Source: Smittium culicis (taxonomy: Eukaryota > Kickxellomycota > Harpellomycetes > Harpellales > Legeriomycetaceae). From it: 29,414 nt of DNA. The DNA is taken from contig LSSN01002073.1 of assembly GCA_001970855.1 (NCBI GenBank), positions 1 through 29,414 on the forward strand, in the 5' to 3' direction. The translations under genes were made by a program, and so were the position numbers. The notes beneath the pieces were generated by a model. The model ran no database searches and was not told where the DNA came from. It saw only the letters and a program-made list of their open reading frames with translations. Each line of letters begins with the position of its first letter. Positions within the stretch are counted from its first letter, which is position 1. This document shows, one piece after another, positions 10,254 through 21,327 of the stretch.

Positions 10254-12637
10254 ATGTTTCGTCTATATAGCTCCAAAAAAAAATTATTCGCTTTATCCGT
10301 CTCTGCTGCTGCTGGTGGTATAGGTTATACTGTCTACTCTTCTGAAGATTTCAAAGCAAAAAAAACTTATATTTCTTCTCTCTTTGTCAAAACTGCTCTT
10401 TCTGATGCAAAAACAAACTCTGACTCCTCTTTCACAAACCCGCTGCGATTATGGAAAGCCCCACACCGCTCTGATGTTATCAAAGCTTTAAAAGATTCGT
10501 CCGTTCGCGTCAACGATACGATCCCAAACGAATTCGACTTGTTAATCATCGGAGGCGGTGCAACCGGCTCTGGCTGTGCTGTTGATGCTGCTACTAGAGG
10601 TCTCAAAGTTGCAATGATCGAAAGAGATGATTTTTCTTCAGGTTCAAACCCAGTTTAATTACAATATTTTTATCCATTCAATTTGCAGCTACTCTTTAGA
10701 GCATTTTTAACTATTAGTTTTTTAATCTTTTTGGATATAGGAACCTCTTCCAAATCAACTAAGCTCGTTCACGGAGGTGTTAGATATCTACAATCTGCTA
10801 TAATGAACCTCGATTATGGTCAATGGAAAATGGTCAGAGAAGCTCTCTTCGAGAGAAAAAACTTGCTAAATACTGCCCCTCACCTAACAAATGAGCTTGC
10901 AATTGTACTCCCTGTATATACTTGGTGGCAGCTACCATATTTCTGGATTGGCTGTAAAATGTATGATGTCTTGTCTGGTAAACACAGAATAACCTCTAGC
11001 TACTTCATGTTACGTGATAGCACTATCAAAAACTTCCCCACTATTAATGATAAAGATCTTGTTGGTTCAGTTGTTTACTACGATGGCCAACAAAATGATT
11101 CAAGAATGAATGTCTCTTTGGCTCTTACCGCCGCCGCAAATGGTGCTGTTGTTGCTAACCACATTGAAGTTATATCTTTGGTAAAATCAAAGGATCATTC
11201 TGGAAATGATATCGTTAAAGGTGCCATTGTCAGAGACTCAGAAACTGGCGATCAATGGGAAGTCAGAGCTAAAGGCGTCATTAACGCTACTGGTCCATTT
11301 TCTGGTAACATATGATATAATATGCTTTTACATTCTGTAAAAAAAAAAAAAAATTTACCCAATTTTTAATTTTCTATTCTCTAACTTTTCTACCATTACT
11401 TTTAATAGATAGTATCATTCAAATGGATGAACCAGAGACTAAAAACATTGTTGTTCCAAGCTCAGGTGTACATGTTATGCTTTCTGGGAAATTTTGCCCA
11501 AAAGATTTTGGATTATTAAATCCTGAAACTAGCGATGGAAGGGTTGTCTTCTTTTTACCATGGGAAGGGAAAGTTTTGGCAGGTACCACTGATAATCCTT
11601 GTGGACTTGACCAAAATCCCATTCCTTCTCAACAGGATATAGACTTTATTATTTCGGAAGTTAATAAGCTACTGTCTTCGGACTACAATGTAACCAAAGA
11701 TGATGTACTATCTGCTTGGTCAGGTATCCGACCCCTTGTCCGTGATCCAAAGTCCAAAAACACCAAAGATCTTGTAAGAAACCATCTTATATACGTCTCA
11801 GACTCGAAACTGGTCACTATTTCTGGCGGTAAATGGACAACATATAGAGAAATGGCTGAACAGACCATCGATGAAGCCGTTAAAGCATTCAACCTTAGTC
11901 AACTCAGTCAATCTAAAACTGCTGAAACTATGATAATGGGCGGAGAAACTTACTCTCAAGACTTATCCAACTCATTGACGTCTACTTTCGGTTTAGACGA
12001 AGATATTGCATATAACCTAACAAGAAGTTATGGCGATCTTTCTTGGGCTGTAGCTTACTCCAACACTGCTAATATTGGAAATTGGAAAGATAGAGTTCAC
12101 CCTGACTTCCCTTTTATTGAGGCTGAAATTCATTATTCTGTTGATCAAGAATATGCTAGATCTATCCCTGACGTTTTCGGAAGACGCTTTAGATTGGCAT
12201 TTTTAGACTCAAAAGCTGCATTTGAATCTATCCCTAAAATTGCAAGTATTATGGCTAAAAAATTGAACTGGAGCAACACTCAACTTGAAACAGAAATATC
12301 TAATGCTTTAGATTACTTGAAATCGATGGGATATAACGCCGAAAGCGACTCAAAGTCCCTGGCTAGCTTGGCTAAAAGCTACACTTTTGATAACAGTTCA
12401 AACATAGCTCCCGCTAATAGTACCGGATTTAATTTTATCCAACTGGGCTACTACAGATCTCAATTTCAATCTCTAGATAAAAACAATTCCGGCCTTGTAC
12501 CTATCAGCGAAATTATTTCTTACTTTAAATCTGAAAATGTTGATACTTATTCTAACAGAATTAAACAACTCACCGAGGGTTCAAATTCGAAAGAATACTT
12601 GAACTTTGACCAATTTCTGAGTCTCTTCAAAAACTAG
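10254..12637 (+). CDS. GUT2: Mitochondrial FAD-dependent glycerol-3-phosphate dehydrogenase, three exons
   Basis: The enzyme oxidises sn-glycerol-3-phosphate to dihydroxyacetone phosphate and passes electrons to ubiquinone at the outer face of the inner mitochondrial membrane. The exons are 10254-10641, 10741-11304 and 11409-12637, which join in frame to 726 residues, the usual length of animal GPD2-type enzymes. Residues 1-30 are basic and Ser/Ala-rich with a hydrophobic segment, as in a mitochondrial presequence and anchor. The FAD dinucleotide motif IIGGGATGSGCA lies at about 96-107. Family blocks include RDDFSSG/TSSKSTKLVHGGVRYL across the first splice, WSGIRPLV and GGKWTTYREMAE. A C-terminal EF-hand loop DKNNSGLVPISE lies at residues 674-685, followed by a shortened second hand without an obvious calcium loop. 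An in-frame upstream ATG at 10152 exists, but 10254 gives the better targeting signal. Confidence 0.95.
10642..10740 (+). other. Spliceosomal intron 1 of the GPD2/GUT2 gene
   Basis: This 99-nt intron begins GTTCAA (a weak donor) and ends GGATATAG. It is phase 1 and splits a glycine codon: removal joins DDFSSG to TSSKSTK, as the conserved protein requires. An earlier AG at 10687-10688 would lead straight into a stop, so 10740 is the supported acceptor. A TTTTTAACT stretch about 30 nt upstream of the acceptor may hold the branch point. Confidence 0.9.
11305..11408 (+). other. Spliceosomal intron 2 of the GPD2/GUT2 gene
   Basis: This 104-nt intron begins GTAACA, contains a long A-run and a CTCTAAC branch-like sequence, and ends TTTAATAG. 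It is phase 1 and splits an aspartate codon: removal joins INATGPFS to DSIIQMDEPE, matching the expected conserved junction. The second possible acceptor AG at 11412 would break the frame. Confidence 0.9.
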
Positions 12638-13223
12638 TAATAGTAACATAATTTAGCTTTCTTAAATAGTTTCCCTGAAGATTGATTATATCTCACAATA
12701 CTATTTTTGAACCACATTTATTTCTTTGTTTTTCTACAAGTATCTCGTAATCTTTCTCTCTTTGAGATTTTTTTTCTTTGACGAGACAATTGGATTAGAG
12801 AGTTTATAAAATTTTAATTCTTATTTTTTATTCGCTTTTTTTACAGCTATTCTAAATAAAATTGACTATTAAACATCGAAAGCGTATTCTATCGACTTTA
12901 TCTTGAAAATTCAACTTTTTTTTGAGCTTGCCAATAGCCACATTTTGGTATTAGCTTGGTCTCTGTCGACAAAGTTTAACTACTGAAATTAAATTGAATG
13001 ACCGAGTTTCGAGCACGGGTTTTAATTAGCCAAATCGAAGAAAAAAAGTGCGCAAATCGCCGAATTTGAAGAATTCAATTATTTCAACTAATTTTCAGCA
13101 CAATAAAAAGCCTACATCCTCTCTCTCTCTCTCTCTCTATTGAAAGTCCAATGAAAAAAAGTGAACCGACTAACTGAAAAACAGTAAAACTAAAAAGAAT
13201 ATTTTTCTTAGTCGATAGAAGTT
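12638..13223. other. Intergenic region with CT microsatellite
   Basis: The 3' flank of the GPD2/GUT2 gene is T-rich and AT-rich with no recognisable gene. A (CT)10 microsatellite lies at 13119-13138, about 85 bp upstream of the next ATG. Pyrimidine-rich tracts are common near fungal promoters, so this could belong to the promoter of the small ORF that follows. Confidence 0.5.
13119..13138. repeat. (CT)10 microsatellite
   Basis: Ten perfect CT dinucleotides lie in otherwise AT-rich sequence upstream of the ORF at 13224. Such tracts mutate quickly, and length polymorphism between isolates is likely. Confidence 0.9.
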
Positions 13224-13532
13224 ATGGAAACTACTAATAATAGTATCCATAAGAAATTAAGCCCAACCTGGTTTAAAGTATTTGGTTCAAGAGTTAAACC
13301 TCCTGATACTAATAAAACAATTGGTAATAAGTTTTTCCAAGTATCGTTATTTAAAGCAACAACAGGAAACGACCCTACACAAAGGAAAATAGCGTGCCTG
13401 GATGGCACTACCCTAAAGTTAGCACTATCTATAAGAGGAACCGGTCAATGTGTTGGAGATTTCGTGGAAAACATACAAATGTTAATATTCATATTCAATG
13501 CTATAACCAGACTCCCAGTTTATGAAGTTTAA
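13224..13532 (+). CDS. Hypothetical small ORF, 102 residues, not recognised
   Basis: The frame starts with ATG at 13224 and encodes 102 residues. The first 80 or so have a balanced composition with all residue classes (for example SPTWFKVFGSRVKPP and KIACLDGTTLKLALSIRGTG), unlike the Tyr/Phe/Ile/Asn-rich peptides that AT-rich spacers yield. Local GC is also higher than in the flanks. I recognise no domain. The tail after about residue 85 is hydrophobic and less convincing, so this may be a first exon whose true 3' part is spliced, or a decayed gene fragment. Confidence 0.3.
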   Translation: METTNNSIHKKLSPTWFKVFGSRVKPPDTNKTIGNKFFQVSLFKATTGNDPTQRKIACLDGTTLKLALSIRGTGQCVGDFVENIQMLIFIFNAITRLPVYEV

Positions 13533-14408
13533 GTTGAGGTATAGCCAATCATTGTGTTTATGATTTGGACAAATATGCCAGAGAGGCTATTTTTCCATAA
13601 TAATTTGTTAAATATGCTTGAGCCAATCGAATTATATGTTCTAGTTTTTATAGTATAAGAACCAATAGAATTCGATAAATCAAAAAATATATTCTACTCA
13701 ACTTAACCTAAATGCCTAGTGGCGATTTTCGACTATATTCGCGAAATATTTACTTTGTCCATAAAACTATTTATTATATACTTTTAGTTTATATAGGATA
13801 CTCTTATGCAAAGCAGAACTATGTTTCTTTAAAATTCTATCTTTTTGTGTGAATTAGATAAATATATTTGTTATACCATTTAATTCATTCGATATAGTTT
13901 TCTAATGCGATTGAAAAATTAAACTAGCTATTACAAATACTAATAATTTAATGATAAAAGCTCTGCACCGCGAATATTCTCCCATATAGAGTATTATTTT
14001 GAATAGCTTTTGAATCTCTCTCTTTTTTTTAAATAAAATAAAGCAGATTAAAACGATTTAACACTAACCCATTTTGGAGAAATCCAAACACGCTTTGAAA
14101 TTGACAACAGAAAAAAAGTTTTATTTTAAAATTCATAATCAGCATTGATCTCGAAAATTCAAAAAGATTAAATATAAACTATAAAGGGAGAATTTTTGAA
14201 ATATTAGAAGTCACAGAATAATCCGAGTAATTTAAAAATATTACAGTACCATCGTATAATGGTTTAATCGTTTGAGAAGTAGCCAAAAAATTGTATGATG
14301 AAATTTAAAAAATAGTAGTTCTTGATATTACAGCTCTAAAATTCTAAAAGAATCTAAATTAATTTTAAAACCAAAAAAGATAACCATGTTTTTTTCTTAT
14401 AGGAGGTA
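13533..14408. other. AT-rich spacer
   Basis: I see no gene, RNA or clear repeat. Composition is strongly AT-rich, with several short T- and A-runs. Confidence 0.5.
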
Positions 14409-15227
14409 ATGGATTTTAAAGTACTACTACAGTCGAAAGAAGCTCAACCATCCTGCACATATATCAAAAAAGATGAACGCTGAAATACCAGTGTGAATAC
14501 TTAAAAGATAAAATTGAAAAGTAAAAAAAATAGGATTTCAATCCCAAAAAATTGAAAAAATTTTTATCCAAGAATTAAATGCAGAGAATACAGAGAAATC
14601 TATGATATTACATGTGATAAAGCTGGTGATAAAAGCATGGATGCTATGTCTTTATGCAAAGATTATATACTTGTGAAAAAGTCTTGAATATTAGCACCAG
14701 AATCTAACATCGAAATAAATAAAATTGATAAAAAATCAGAAAATCTGAAAATCTGAAAAACAATAAAAAATTCCATAAATTACACATTAATAATAATATC
14801 TGATAAAGAAATGATTCTGAATATAACTATATAAACATAACTAAAAGTGAGATATACTAAATTCCAAACCTAAAGCCATTTGAAAAATATGAGAAAAACT
14901 ATAGAATGTTAGAATAAACTTCAATAAGATTCAAAATATTTAGAATACACAAAATAATAATATGAAAAACGTACCTTAACTTTGAGAAATATGATACTCG
15001 AGAAAATAATCGAACAAATCGACGCAGGTTGGAGAGCACCCACTCCAAAAAAAACTCTCTTGTAAAAGTAAACTACGTAGAAAAAAGGGAAATAAAGGAA
15101 GAAAAAATTATAGATAGGTAGAAATGGAGCTAAACTAAATTCGAATTTTCTTTTACAATCGAATAAGAATATCTAACCCCCCCCTCTAAAAATTGAATAC
15201 AAAAAATGAAAAAATAATAATCGAAAA
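14409..15227 (+). other. A-rich region, possible decayed LINE ORF1
   Basis: The plus strand is purine/A-rich and can be read in short open pieces that look like an eroded Lys/Glu/Asn-rich protein, for example FYPRIKCREYREIYDI near 14560. It lies directly upstream of the endonuclease relic and on the same strand, the place where a LINE ORF1 would sit. No domain or zinc knuckle is recognisable, so the assignment is inference from position and composition only. Confidence 0.25.
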
Positions 15228-15553
15228 CATAAAAATAACAACAATTAACGTGAAAGGAATATCCTGTAGCAAGATAAACGACAGAGTTTTTGCATATTTA
15301 AAAAGACTGATCAAATGATATATTCTTCTTGCAAGAAAAAGCATCAAAAGTGATGAAATTCCCTTTCGGTCTAATTATATGAATGAAAAAGTATCATGAT
15401 CAAAATATTCTAATACAATTATTAATAGCGATAGTTATATTATTATAAATAAAATCACAATCTATGAAGGAAGAATTTTTATCACCATAAAAGAGAGCAT
15501 AAAAAATATAAATAAGAAATAATTGTAAACCTATAGTTATGATTGGGGGATTC
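15228..15553 (+). pseudogene. LINE apurinic-type endonuclease relic
   Basis: One frame from 15232 reads TTINVKGISCSKINDRVFAY and onward, broken by in-frame TGA codons at about 15317 and 15398 and a stop at about 15521. The start matches the N-terminal block of LINE endonucleases (hydrophobic-N-x-G followed by a helix). A one-base frame change near 15332 brings the LLQE-like catalytic block into register. Next come an IYEGRIFITIK block and EIIVNL, the usual strand order in this fold. LINE endonucleases nick target DNA to prime reverse transcription. The relic is heavily mutated. It ends where the TTAA element begins, so the rest of the LINE may have been separated by that insertion, although I could not recognise a continuation after 18435. 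Confidence 0.5.
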
Positions 15554-18435
15554 TTAACCCTTTCCTGGACGGTAGATCAAAAGTTGCCTTTTTCTATGAT
15601 GTGCGTTCCTGTTCAGCAGACCAAAATTAGTCTACCAAAATTAAATATATATATTAATACATCAAATATATTCGTCAGAAAATTTTGTTTTATTTATTGA
15701 ATTATAAACTGTTACAAAAGCGTTCTAAACAACTCAATCAAATATGATAAATTAAAGCATAAATAAAGACTGAAATTTGTTTGGGCTTTGCAATTCATAA
15801 CTCTGCAGATGATTATGAAGTATAAATGGTTATAACAGAAAAATTTCTGGGTAAAACTGGGCCGAAATAAATTTATAAAAAGTAAATATATATTAATAAA
15901 AATTGATGGATATACCAAAACTAAAATATAATAAAAACATATAATTATCATCAAATATGTGGATGATTTTAAGATAAAACTACCTTTATTTTCAATTAAG
16001 GATTTTGATTTGATTTATTTAAAGATTTGATTGTTAGAAAAAATAAAATAAAAAAATAAAAACTAAGAATCAAGGTTTAAAATTTAAAGTTTCAGATTTG
16101 TGTCAGTATTTAAAATGTTGAAGCATATATAAATACGAGATTTAAGACTCAACTACTTTTTACTCTTTGGTATATTTTGGAGCTTGTTTATTTGTTAACT
16201 ATAAAAACTAAATTTAAAACTAAAAAAAACATTATGGGATATTATTTTATAATAATTTTTTTCGAGAGTGCGTCCAAAGTTTCGGGCACTGTTAGCTTTT
16301 TTTATATAAATTCGGCGAGCTAAAATTTAAATATGTTTCCGCTTGTTATTAGTATTACTATTGTTCTTTTTCATTTTATGCGGTAGTGCTTAATTGATTA
16401 ATTTTTTTCTTTCTGCTTTTCTTTGTAAAATAAGTTTTATTTATGTTTATCAAATAAATCGGATATTCTTTATATTCGAAATTTCAAAATAAAAAAAAAA
16501 ATTTCACAACGCAAATCCAAAAAAAAACTTTTTCTTTTTTTTTTCATTAGTTTCTTCTCAATAAATATTTAATATAGTTTATTTCTTTGTAATCGATCGT
16601 GAAATCACTCTACGACAAAAATATTATAATAAATAATATCAAATTATACTACACCTATTTTTAGGTCCTTTCCTGTCCAAATTCAGACTGTTTATTGCAA
16701 TTTCTATTGGTAAAATTTATAGCTAAAAATAATTTTATCTAGAAAAAAACACATCTAAAAATATGCCTACAACCTATACAGCTTTATATATTGTGCCCAT
16801 TTATTGGGCCTTTCCCGTTCAAAGGTAGACTGTTTTTTGCCATTTCCATTCGTAAAATTTAAAACCAAAAAATGATGCTTAGTATCAAACACAGCAGTAA
16901 GTTTAATTATGCTTTATACAAATATAAACACTATGCTTATTTTTTGAACCTTTCCTGTCCAAAGGTAGAATGTTTTCCGCTGTTTTCATTAGTTAAAAAA
17001 CTGTTATTATTATAATGTAATTTTATTTTACTTCATTGACTTGAGCTTTTTGGTGCTTTAATTTTTTCGTGTTCCATGTTTTATTTTAAAATATTTATCA
17101 AAAATAAGAATCGGTTTATTTACAATTAAATATCATAATCTTCACCATATCTCTTTTCTTTAATACCTAGATAATCTTATTCATACATTATCTTTATTTT
17201 CTAATTAAATACATAAAAAATTGATATTAATATACTTTCACCTAAAAAAGCTTTTATTATATTTTTAAAAATTAATTAAACTACAATAAATAATTTTTTT
17301 TAATTCTTTATTTTTCTTGAGATTATTTCAATAATTGTGAGCAATTATGGGTCAATATAGACTCAAATAGTAATAAAAATGGGTAATTAGTTAAGATTTA
17401 TATTAGTTAATCAATGCTTAAAAATCATAAATTAAAAAAAATAACTCGCATTAACGCCTTTTCATCAAATTTTAACCTTTACATATTTTAATTAATTTTA
17501 GTGAGAAATATATCTCCATAGATTTTAATACCGTAAATAATTGACTAAAATAAATATTGCTTTCTAGAATTTAACAGAATACAAAAATGATTTTTATAGC
17601 AATAAAATCGTTAAAATATTCATTGAGTTGATTAAATATCCCTTGGGAAGTGTAAACGTGACTAAATTGCACTTTTATATTATTATAGATAGTTATTATG
17701 TTGTTTATTATAAACTTTATTTATTTTATGTACAACGGAAACTCTTGTATCTCTTGGTGGTATATATTTATTCGAGGTCAGGTTCTGTGAATATTAGAAT
17801 ACCTTCTCAATAGTATAGTATTGATAATGATCGATAATATACCAATTTACTTATTCATTAAAATTATTTTATTTATAGCTCTTGAAAGAAATAATAACAT
17901 AGTCATAATCACATTTAAGTTTGGCTTGAACTTTAATAATAATGAATATGTGCTTTATTATTGAAATTATTTTTTTCACTGTATTTTTTGTTAGTTTTGG
18001 GTATGGATAAGTCTGGTCAAGATACTGGTAAACTTTTTTCTGTATATTTCATCATTTTCCACGTTATTGAATGATAATTACATAAAGCTAATAATTGGGA
18101 TTCTGAGCGAAGAGATCACTTTGTTGCAGTTTAATATTATTGGCTTGGACAATAAAAAATGTAAATATTATTAGCGGCATTGAAAAGGCGTTTCGTTTTT
18201 CCTATTTATTCTTTTAATTGTGAAATTTTTAAATGATATAAAAAATAAATGATTCTGCTCATTGGCTAAGATTTTTTAATTCAAATTTCTGTACTGCAAA
18301 TCTTATCACTATAAAATGACACCTTCATAAAGAATCTCCCATATAATAAAGCCAATATTATTATGTATTTTTTTTACTGAATGCGAGGACTTTATTTTTT
18401 CTTCACGCAAAATTTTTTGGACGGGAAAGGATTAA
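15554..18435. mobile_element. TTAA-bounded piggyBac-like non-autonomous element
   Basis: The segment starts TTAACCCTTTCCTGGACGG (15554-15572) and ends, read on the opposite strand, TTAATCCTTTCCCGTCC (18435-18419). TTAA target duplication with CCYTTTCC-type ends is typical of piggyBac superfamily transposons. The 2.9-kb interior has no transposase ORF and is very AT-rich. Three internal copies of the end motif in the left-end orientation start at 16667, 16809 and 16949. The terminal repeats are short and imperfect (about 8 of 10 bases after TTAA), so an old non-autonomous copy is the best reading. TTAA is common in AT-rich DNA, so the boundary rests mainly on the shared CCTTTCC motif in opposite orientation at the two ends. 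Confidence 0.5.
16637..17000. repeat. Diverged ~141-bp tandem repeat, three units
   Basis: The motif CCTTTCCYGTYCAA begins at 16667, 16809 and 16949, spacings of 142 and 140 bp. Each copy is followed by a recognisable TAGAMTGTTTTYYGC and ATTTCYATT-like stretch. The sequence before each copy (GCTTTATA..., units two and three) is also shared, so whole units and not just the motif are repeated. The same motif followed by GGTAGAT...TTGCC stands at the left end of the surrounding element (15558), so these appear to be multiplied subterminal sequences. Confidence 0.7.
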
Positions 18436-18802
18436 CGAAGAGAGAAATTTTAGGCATAAAGAGTTACAGTGTAAAAGTATCAAACTATAAATCTGGCCAA
18501 TAATTAGCAGTTAATGCATGAATGATGATTAACCCTAATTATTGGGCAATTAATATTCCTTCTAATATCTTAATTGCTAAAGTAAAATTCCCTGCAAAAA
18601 CAACCACAAATGAAATTGATTAATTTATTTATTTTTATGAAATAGTTTTACAGTATTTCGTTCATGTAAAAAAAGAGCTGGTAAAATTGGGTTAAAGTGA
18701 AAAAAAGTATGTAGTAACATATCAGCAATAAATATATAGTGTACATAAAAAAGTTACAATGTATAACTATAACATATCAGATGAAAAGTATATGTATATA
18801 CT
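18436..18802. other. AT-rich spacer between two mobile elements
   Basis: I see no gene here. This 367-bp stretch lies between the right TTAA end and the left LTR of the gypsy element. It may be host DNA or the remainder of the LINE broken by the TTAA element, but no LINE motif is recognisable. Confidence 0.4.
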
Positions 18803-19094
18803 TGTTATGATTATATGGATAAGTGCCACTAGGCGTTTATAAAGTTTATTATTTAATAAGGATGACAATTGTTGTCAGATAATGTATAAAAAACTATGAG
18901 GAAACTAGAGTATTTATGCGTTTTGGTAAAACTTCAAAACTTAAACAAAGATAATAAGTATTAACATTAATAGACTCCAAGGCAATCATTAATAGAAAAA
19001 GCCAAGGCTGATTATTCGTTATTTAATAGTTATTTTAAAAGGGGAGAAAATCCTCAACAGAAAAGCCAAGGGGTAAGAGTAACCAATCATGACA
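18803..19094 (-). repeat. 3' LTR (left LTR) of the gypsy element
   Basis: This 292-bp repeat is identical to 23964-24255. Its ends are TGTTATGA and TCATGACA, near-perfect inverted repeats with the usual TG...CA. In the sense (minus) orientation it begins TGTCATGATTGG. Confidence 0.97.
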
Positions 19095-19344
19095 GTATCC
19101 CTCTCTTTAGAAGGCGAGCTCCGAGCGGCTTTGGTCTTTTGGGGTACTTATTGTGGAATATCGTGATCAGGTGTGTAGCGTTGTTAAGATTTTCAGCAGG
19201 TTTCCAAGTACGATCACTTGGTTTAAATCCTTTCCAGTCTACCAGATACTGTAGTTTTTTGTATTTGAATCGACTATCTAGTATTTTATTGACTTCATAT
19301 TCTTTGAAATTGCCTATTAGCTCTGGCTCTGGTGGTTTTTGAAC
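19087..19344 (-). pseudogene. pol: Gypsy integrase chromodomain, separated by a stop
   Basis: The same frame continues after the TGA at 19345-19347 and encodes KEYEVNKILDSR, LQYLVDWKGF, RTWKPAENL and HNKYPKRPKP. This is the aromatic-cage and WKGF pattern of a chromodomain, which in chromoviruses directs integration by binding modified histones. The frame ends at a stop at 19089-19087, just inside the 3' LTR. The overlap of the coding end with the polypurine tract and LTR is usual for compact gypsy elements. It is too short and lacks an ATG near its start, so it is easily missed. Confidence 0.85.
19095..19108 (-). other. Polypurine tract of the gypsy element
   Basis: On the sense (minus) strand AAAGAGAGGGATAC stands immediately before the 3' LTR. 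A purine run at this place primes plus-strand DNA synthesis in LTR retrotransposons. It overlaps the 3' end of the chromodomain reading frame. Confidence 0.8.
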
Positions 19345-21327
19345 TCATCCTTGGATTATGCTTTCGTTGTATGGCTCTAAAAGCGAAACATGAAAAACAG
19401 GGTGGATTTTTATAGATTCAGGTAATTCTAGATAATAGGCTCTGTTTCCTATTTTCCTTATGACTCTGAATGGGCCTAGTTTGGTGAAGTCTAATTTTGA
19501 GCTCGGACGATTTGTCTTAATGTATTTTCGAATGAGCCATACTTTTGTACCAGGAGAGAAGTCGGGATCAGGGATACGTTTTTTATCATACGCTTTGGAA
19601 TATTGTTTAGAGGCAGACTCAATATTTTTTGAAAGTTGGTTGTGTATTTGGGATATATTTAAAGCAAGTTCAGAGGCAATGGGTGAGTTGCATTGAGAAA
19701 CTAAGGGCTGAGTGGGCAGAGAGATAGGATGTCGTGCAGTGTTAGCAAAGAACGGGCTTATTTTAGTGCTTGTGTGTTTAGAGTTGTTGTAAGCAAATTC
19801 AGATAGTGAAAGTAAGCTAGACCAGTTATCTTGAAGATAATCGCAGTAGAAACGCAGATATTGTTCCAAAATTTGATTGACACGTTCTGTTTGCCCGTCA
19901 GACTGAGGGTGAAAGGCTGAAGATAAGTTAGATTTGACTTGAAGAAGATCTATCAGAGCAGACCAAAAGTGAGAAGTGAATATAGATCCACGATCAGAGA
20001 AAATATCAGTGGGTAATCCGTGAAGTCTGTAGATGTTTGATAAAAATAGTTGAGCAGTAGTGGGAGCATCAACTTCGTTTACGGTAGGAATAAAATGCGC
20101 CATCTTGGTAAAACGATCGACTATTACAAGAATAGCAGTGTAGCCGTTTGATTCGGGTAGGCTGACAATAAAGTCCATAGAAATGGATTTCCACGGTCCT
20201 TCGGCCAAAGGTAGTGGTTGAAGCTGACCAAAAGGTTTGTGTCGTACTGGTTTGCATCTATTACATTGATCACAAGTTGAGACGTAGTGGTTGACAAAAG
20301 AGCGCATCTTGGGCCAATAATAATTACGAGATATTAGCTCCAAGGTTTTTGCGCGGCCAAAGTGTCCAGCTATACGCGAGTCGTGGTGGCCTTCAAGTAT
20401 TTTTAGTTTGATGCTGGTATTTTCAGGTACGTAGACGAGACCTTGATGTAATATAATGCCATTATGTAATTTATAGTTGTCAAGCGTTTTTTTTGTATGT
20501 GAATTAGCTCTTGGATTGGGATTGTTTAAGCGACTGATTAAGTGTGCTGTTTTTGGGTCCGAAGAGTATGAGTTTATGATTAGGTTAATTATTTCCGAGT
20601 CAGAAACAGTGTATCCCAAAGAAGCGATAAATAGACGTTTGGGATTCAGTAGGGTCGAGCTATGCGTAGCATTATCTCCCTCTTTAGGGCGATAGTCAGG
20701 TCTTCGGGATAAAGCATCAGGTTTTCCATTGGTTGATCCAGGCAGATGTTTTATTACAAAGTCATAGTTACCAAGTAGCTCAGACCAACGGGATTGTCTT
20801 CGATTTAGGGTTTTTGTTGAGAGGAAATACTCTAAGTTCTTATGGTCAGTTAAAACAGTGATATGATGTTGAGCACCCTCTAGATATGCTCTCCATACTT
20901 TGAACGCTTCAACTATTGCAAGCATTTCTTTATCATATATTTCATAGTTAAGCTCAGCAGATTGGAGTTTGCGCGAGAAAAATGCAACAGGGTGTAATAT
21001 ACTATCATTATCAGGCTGGGAAAACACTGCGCTCAGCGCGTAGTCAGATGCATAGGTTTCTAAAGTAATAGGTTTACTAGGTTCAAAATATTTTAAAATG
21101 GGTGCGGTGGTAAAAGCTTGTTTCAAGGAGTCAAAGGCGCTCTGTGCGGATCTGTCCCAGTCCCATTTAACATTCTTTCGAAGCAGCTTGGTTATGGGTG
21201 AAACTATAGCGGAGAAGTTCTTTATAAAGCGTCGGTAAAACTTGGAAAACCCAAGAAATATTTGAATGTCTTTTATAAATTTTGGCGTTGGCCATGAATT
21301 AACAGCTTCAGTTTTTGATGGGTCCAT
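19345..21327 (-). pseudogene. pol: Gypsy thumb/RNase H and DD35E integrase
   Basis: This 660-residue open piece continues the RT frame. The RNase H domain has the second and third acidic positions (KEMLAIVEAF, TDHKNLEYF), but the first catalytic Asp is Tyr (ETYASDYA, codon 21054-21052, residue 92). Integrase follows with the HHCC zinc domain (HHDSRIAGHFG, then CDQC), and with Asp385, Asp445 and Glu481 in SISMDFIVS, FSDRGS and GQTERVNQ, giving DD35E spacing. A GPF module and HPVFHVSLL end the piece. A TGA at 19345-19347 cuts off the chromodomain. Confidence 0.9.

Noticed and set aside
15712..15954. 80-residue hydrophobic minus-strand ORF inside the TTAA element
   Set aside because: Composition is that of translated AT-rich sequence, with no transposase motif.
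17628..17813. 61-residue plus-strand ORF
   Set aside because: Tyr/Leu/Val-rich, with no domain or codon signal, inside the AT-rich interior of the TTAA element.
18004..18032. Short ATG-led peptide MDKSGQDTG followed by GTAAAC, possibly a tiny first exon (histone-like start)
   Set aside because: Only nine residues, no downstream exon recognised, and it lies inside the putative TTAA element.
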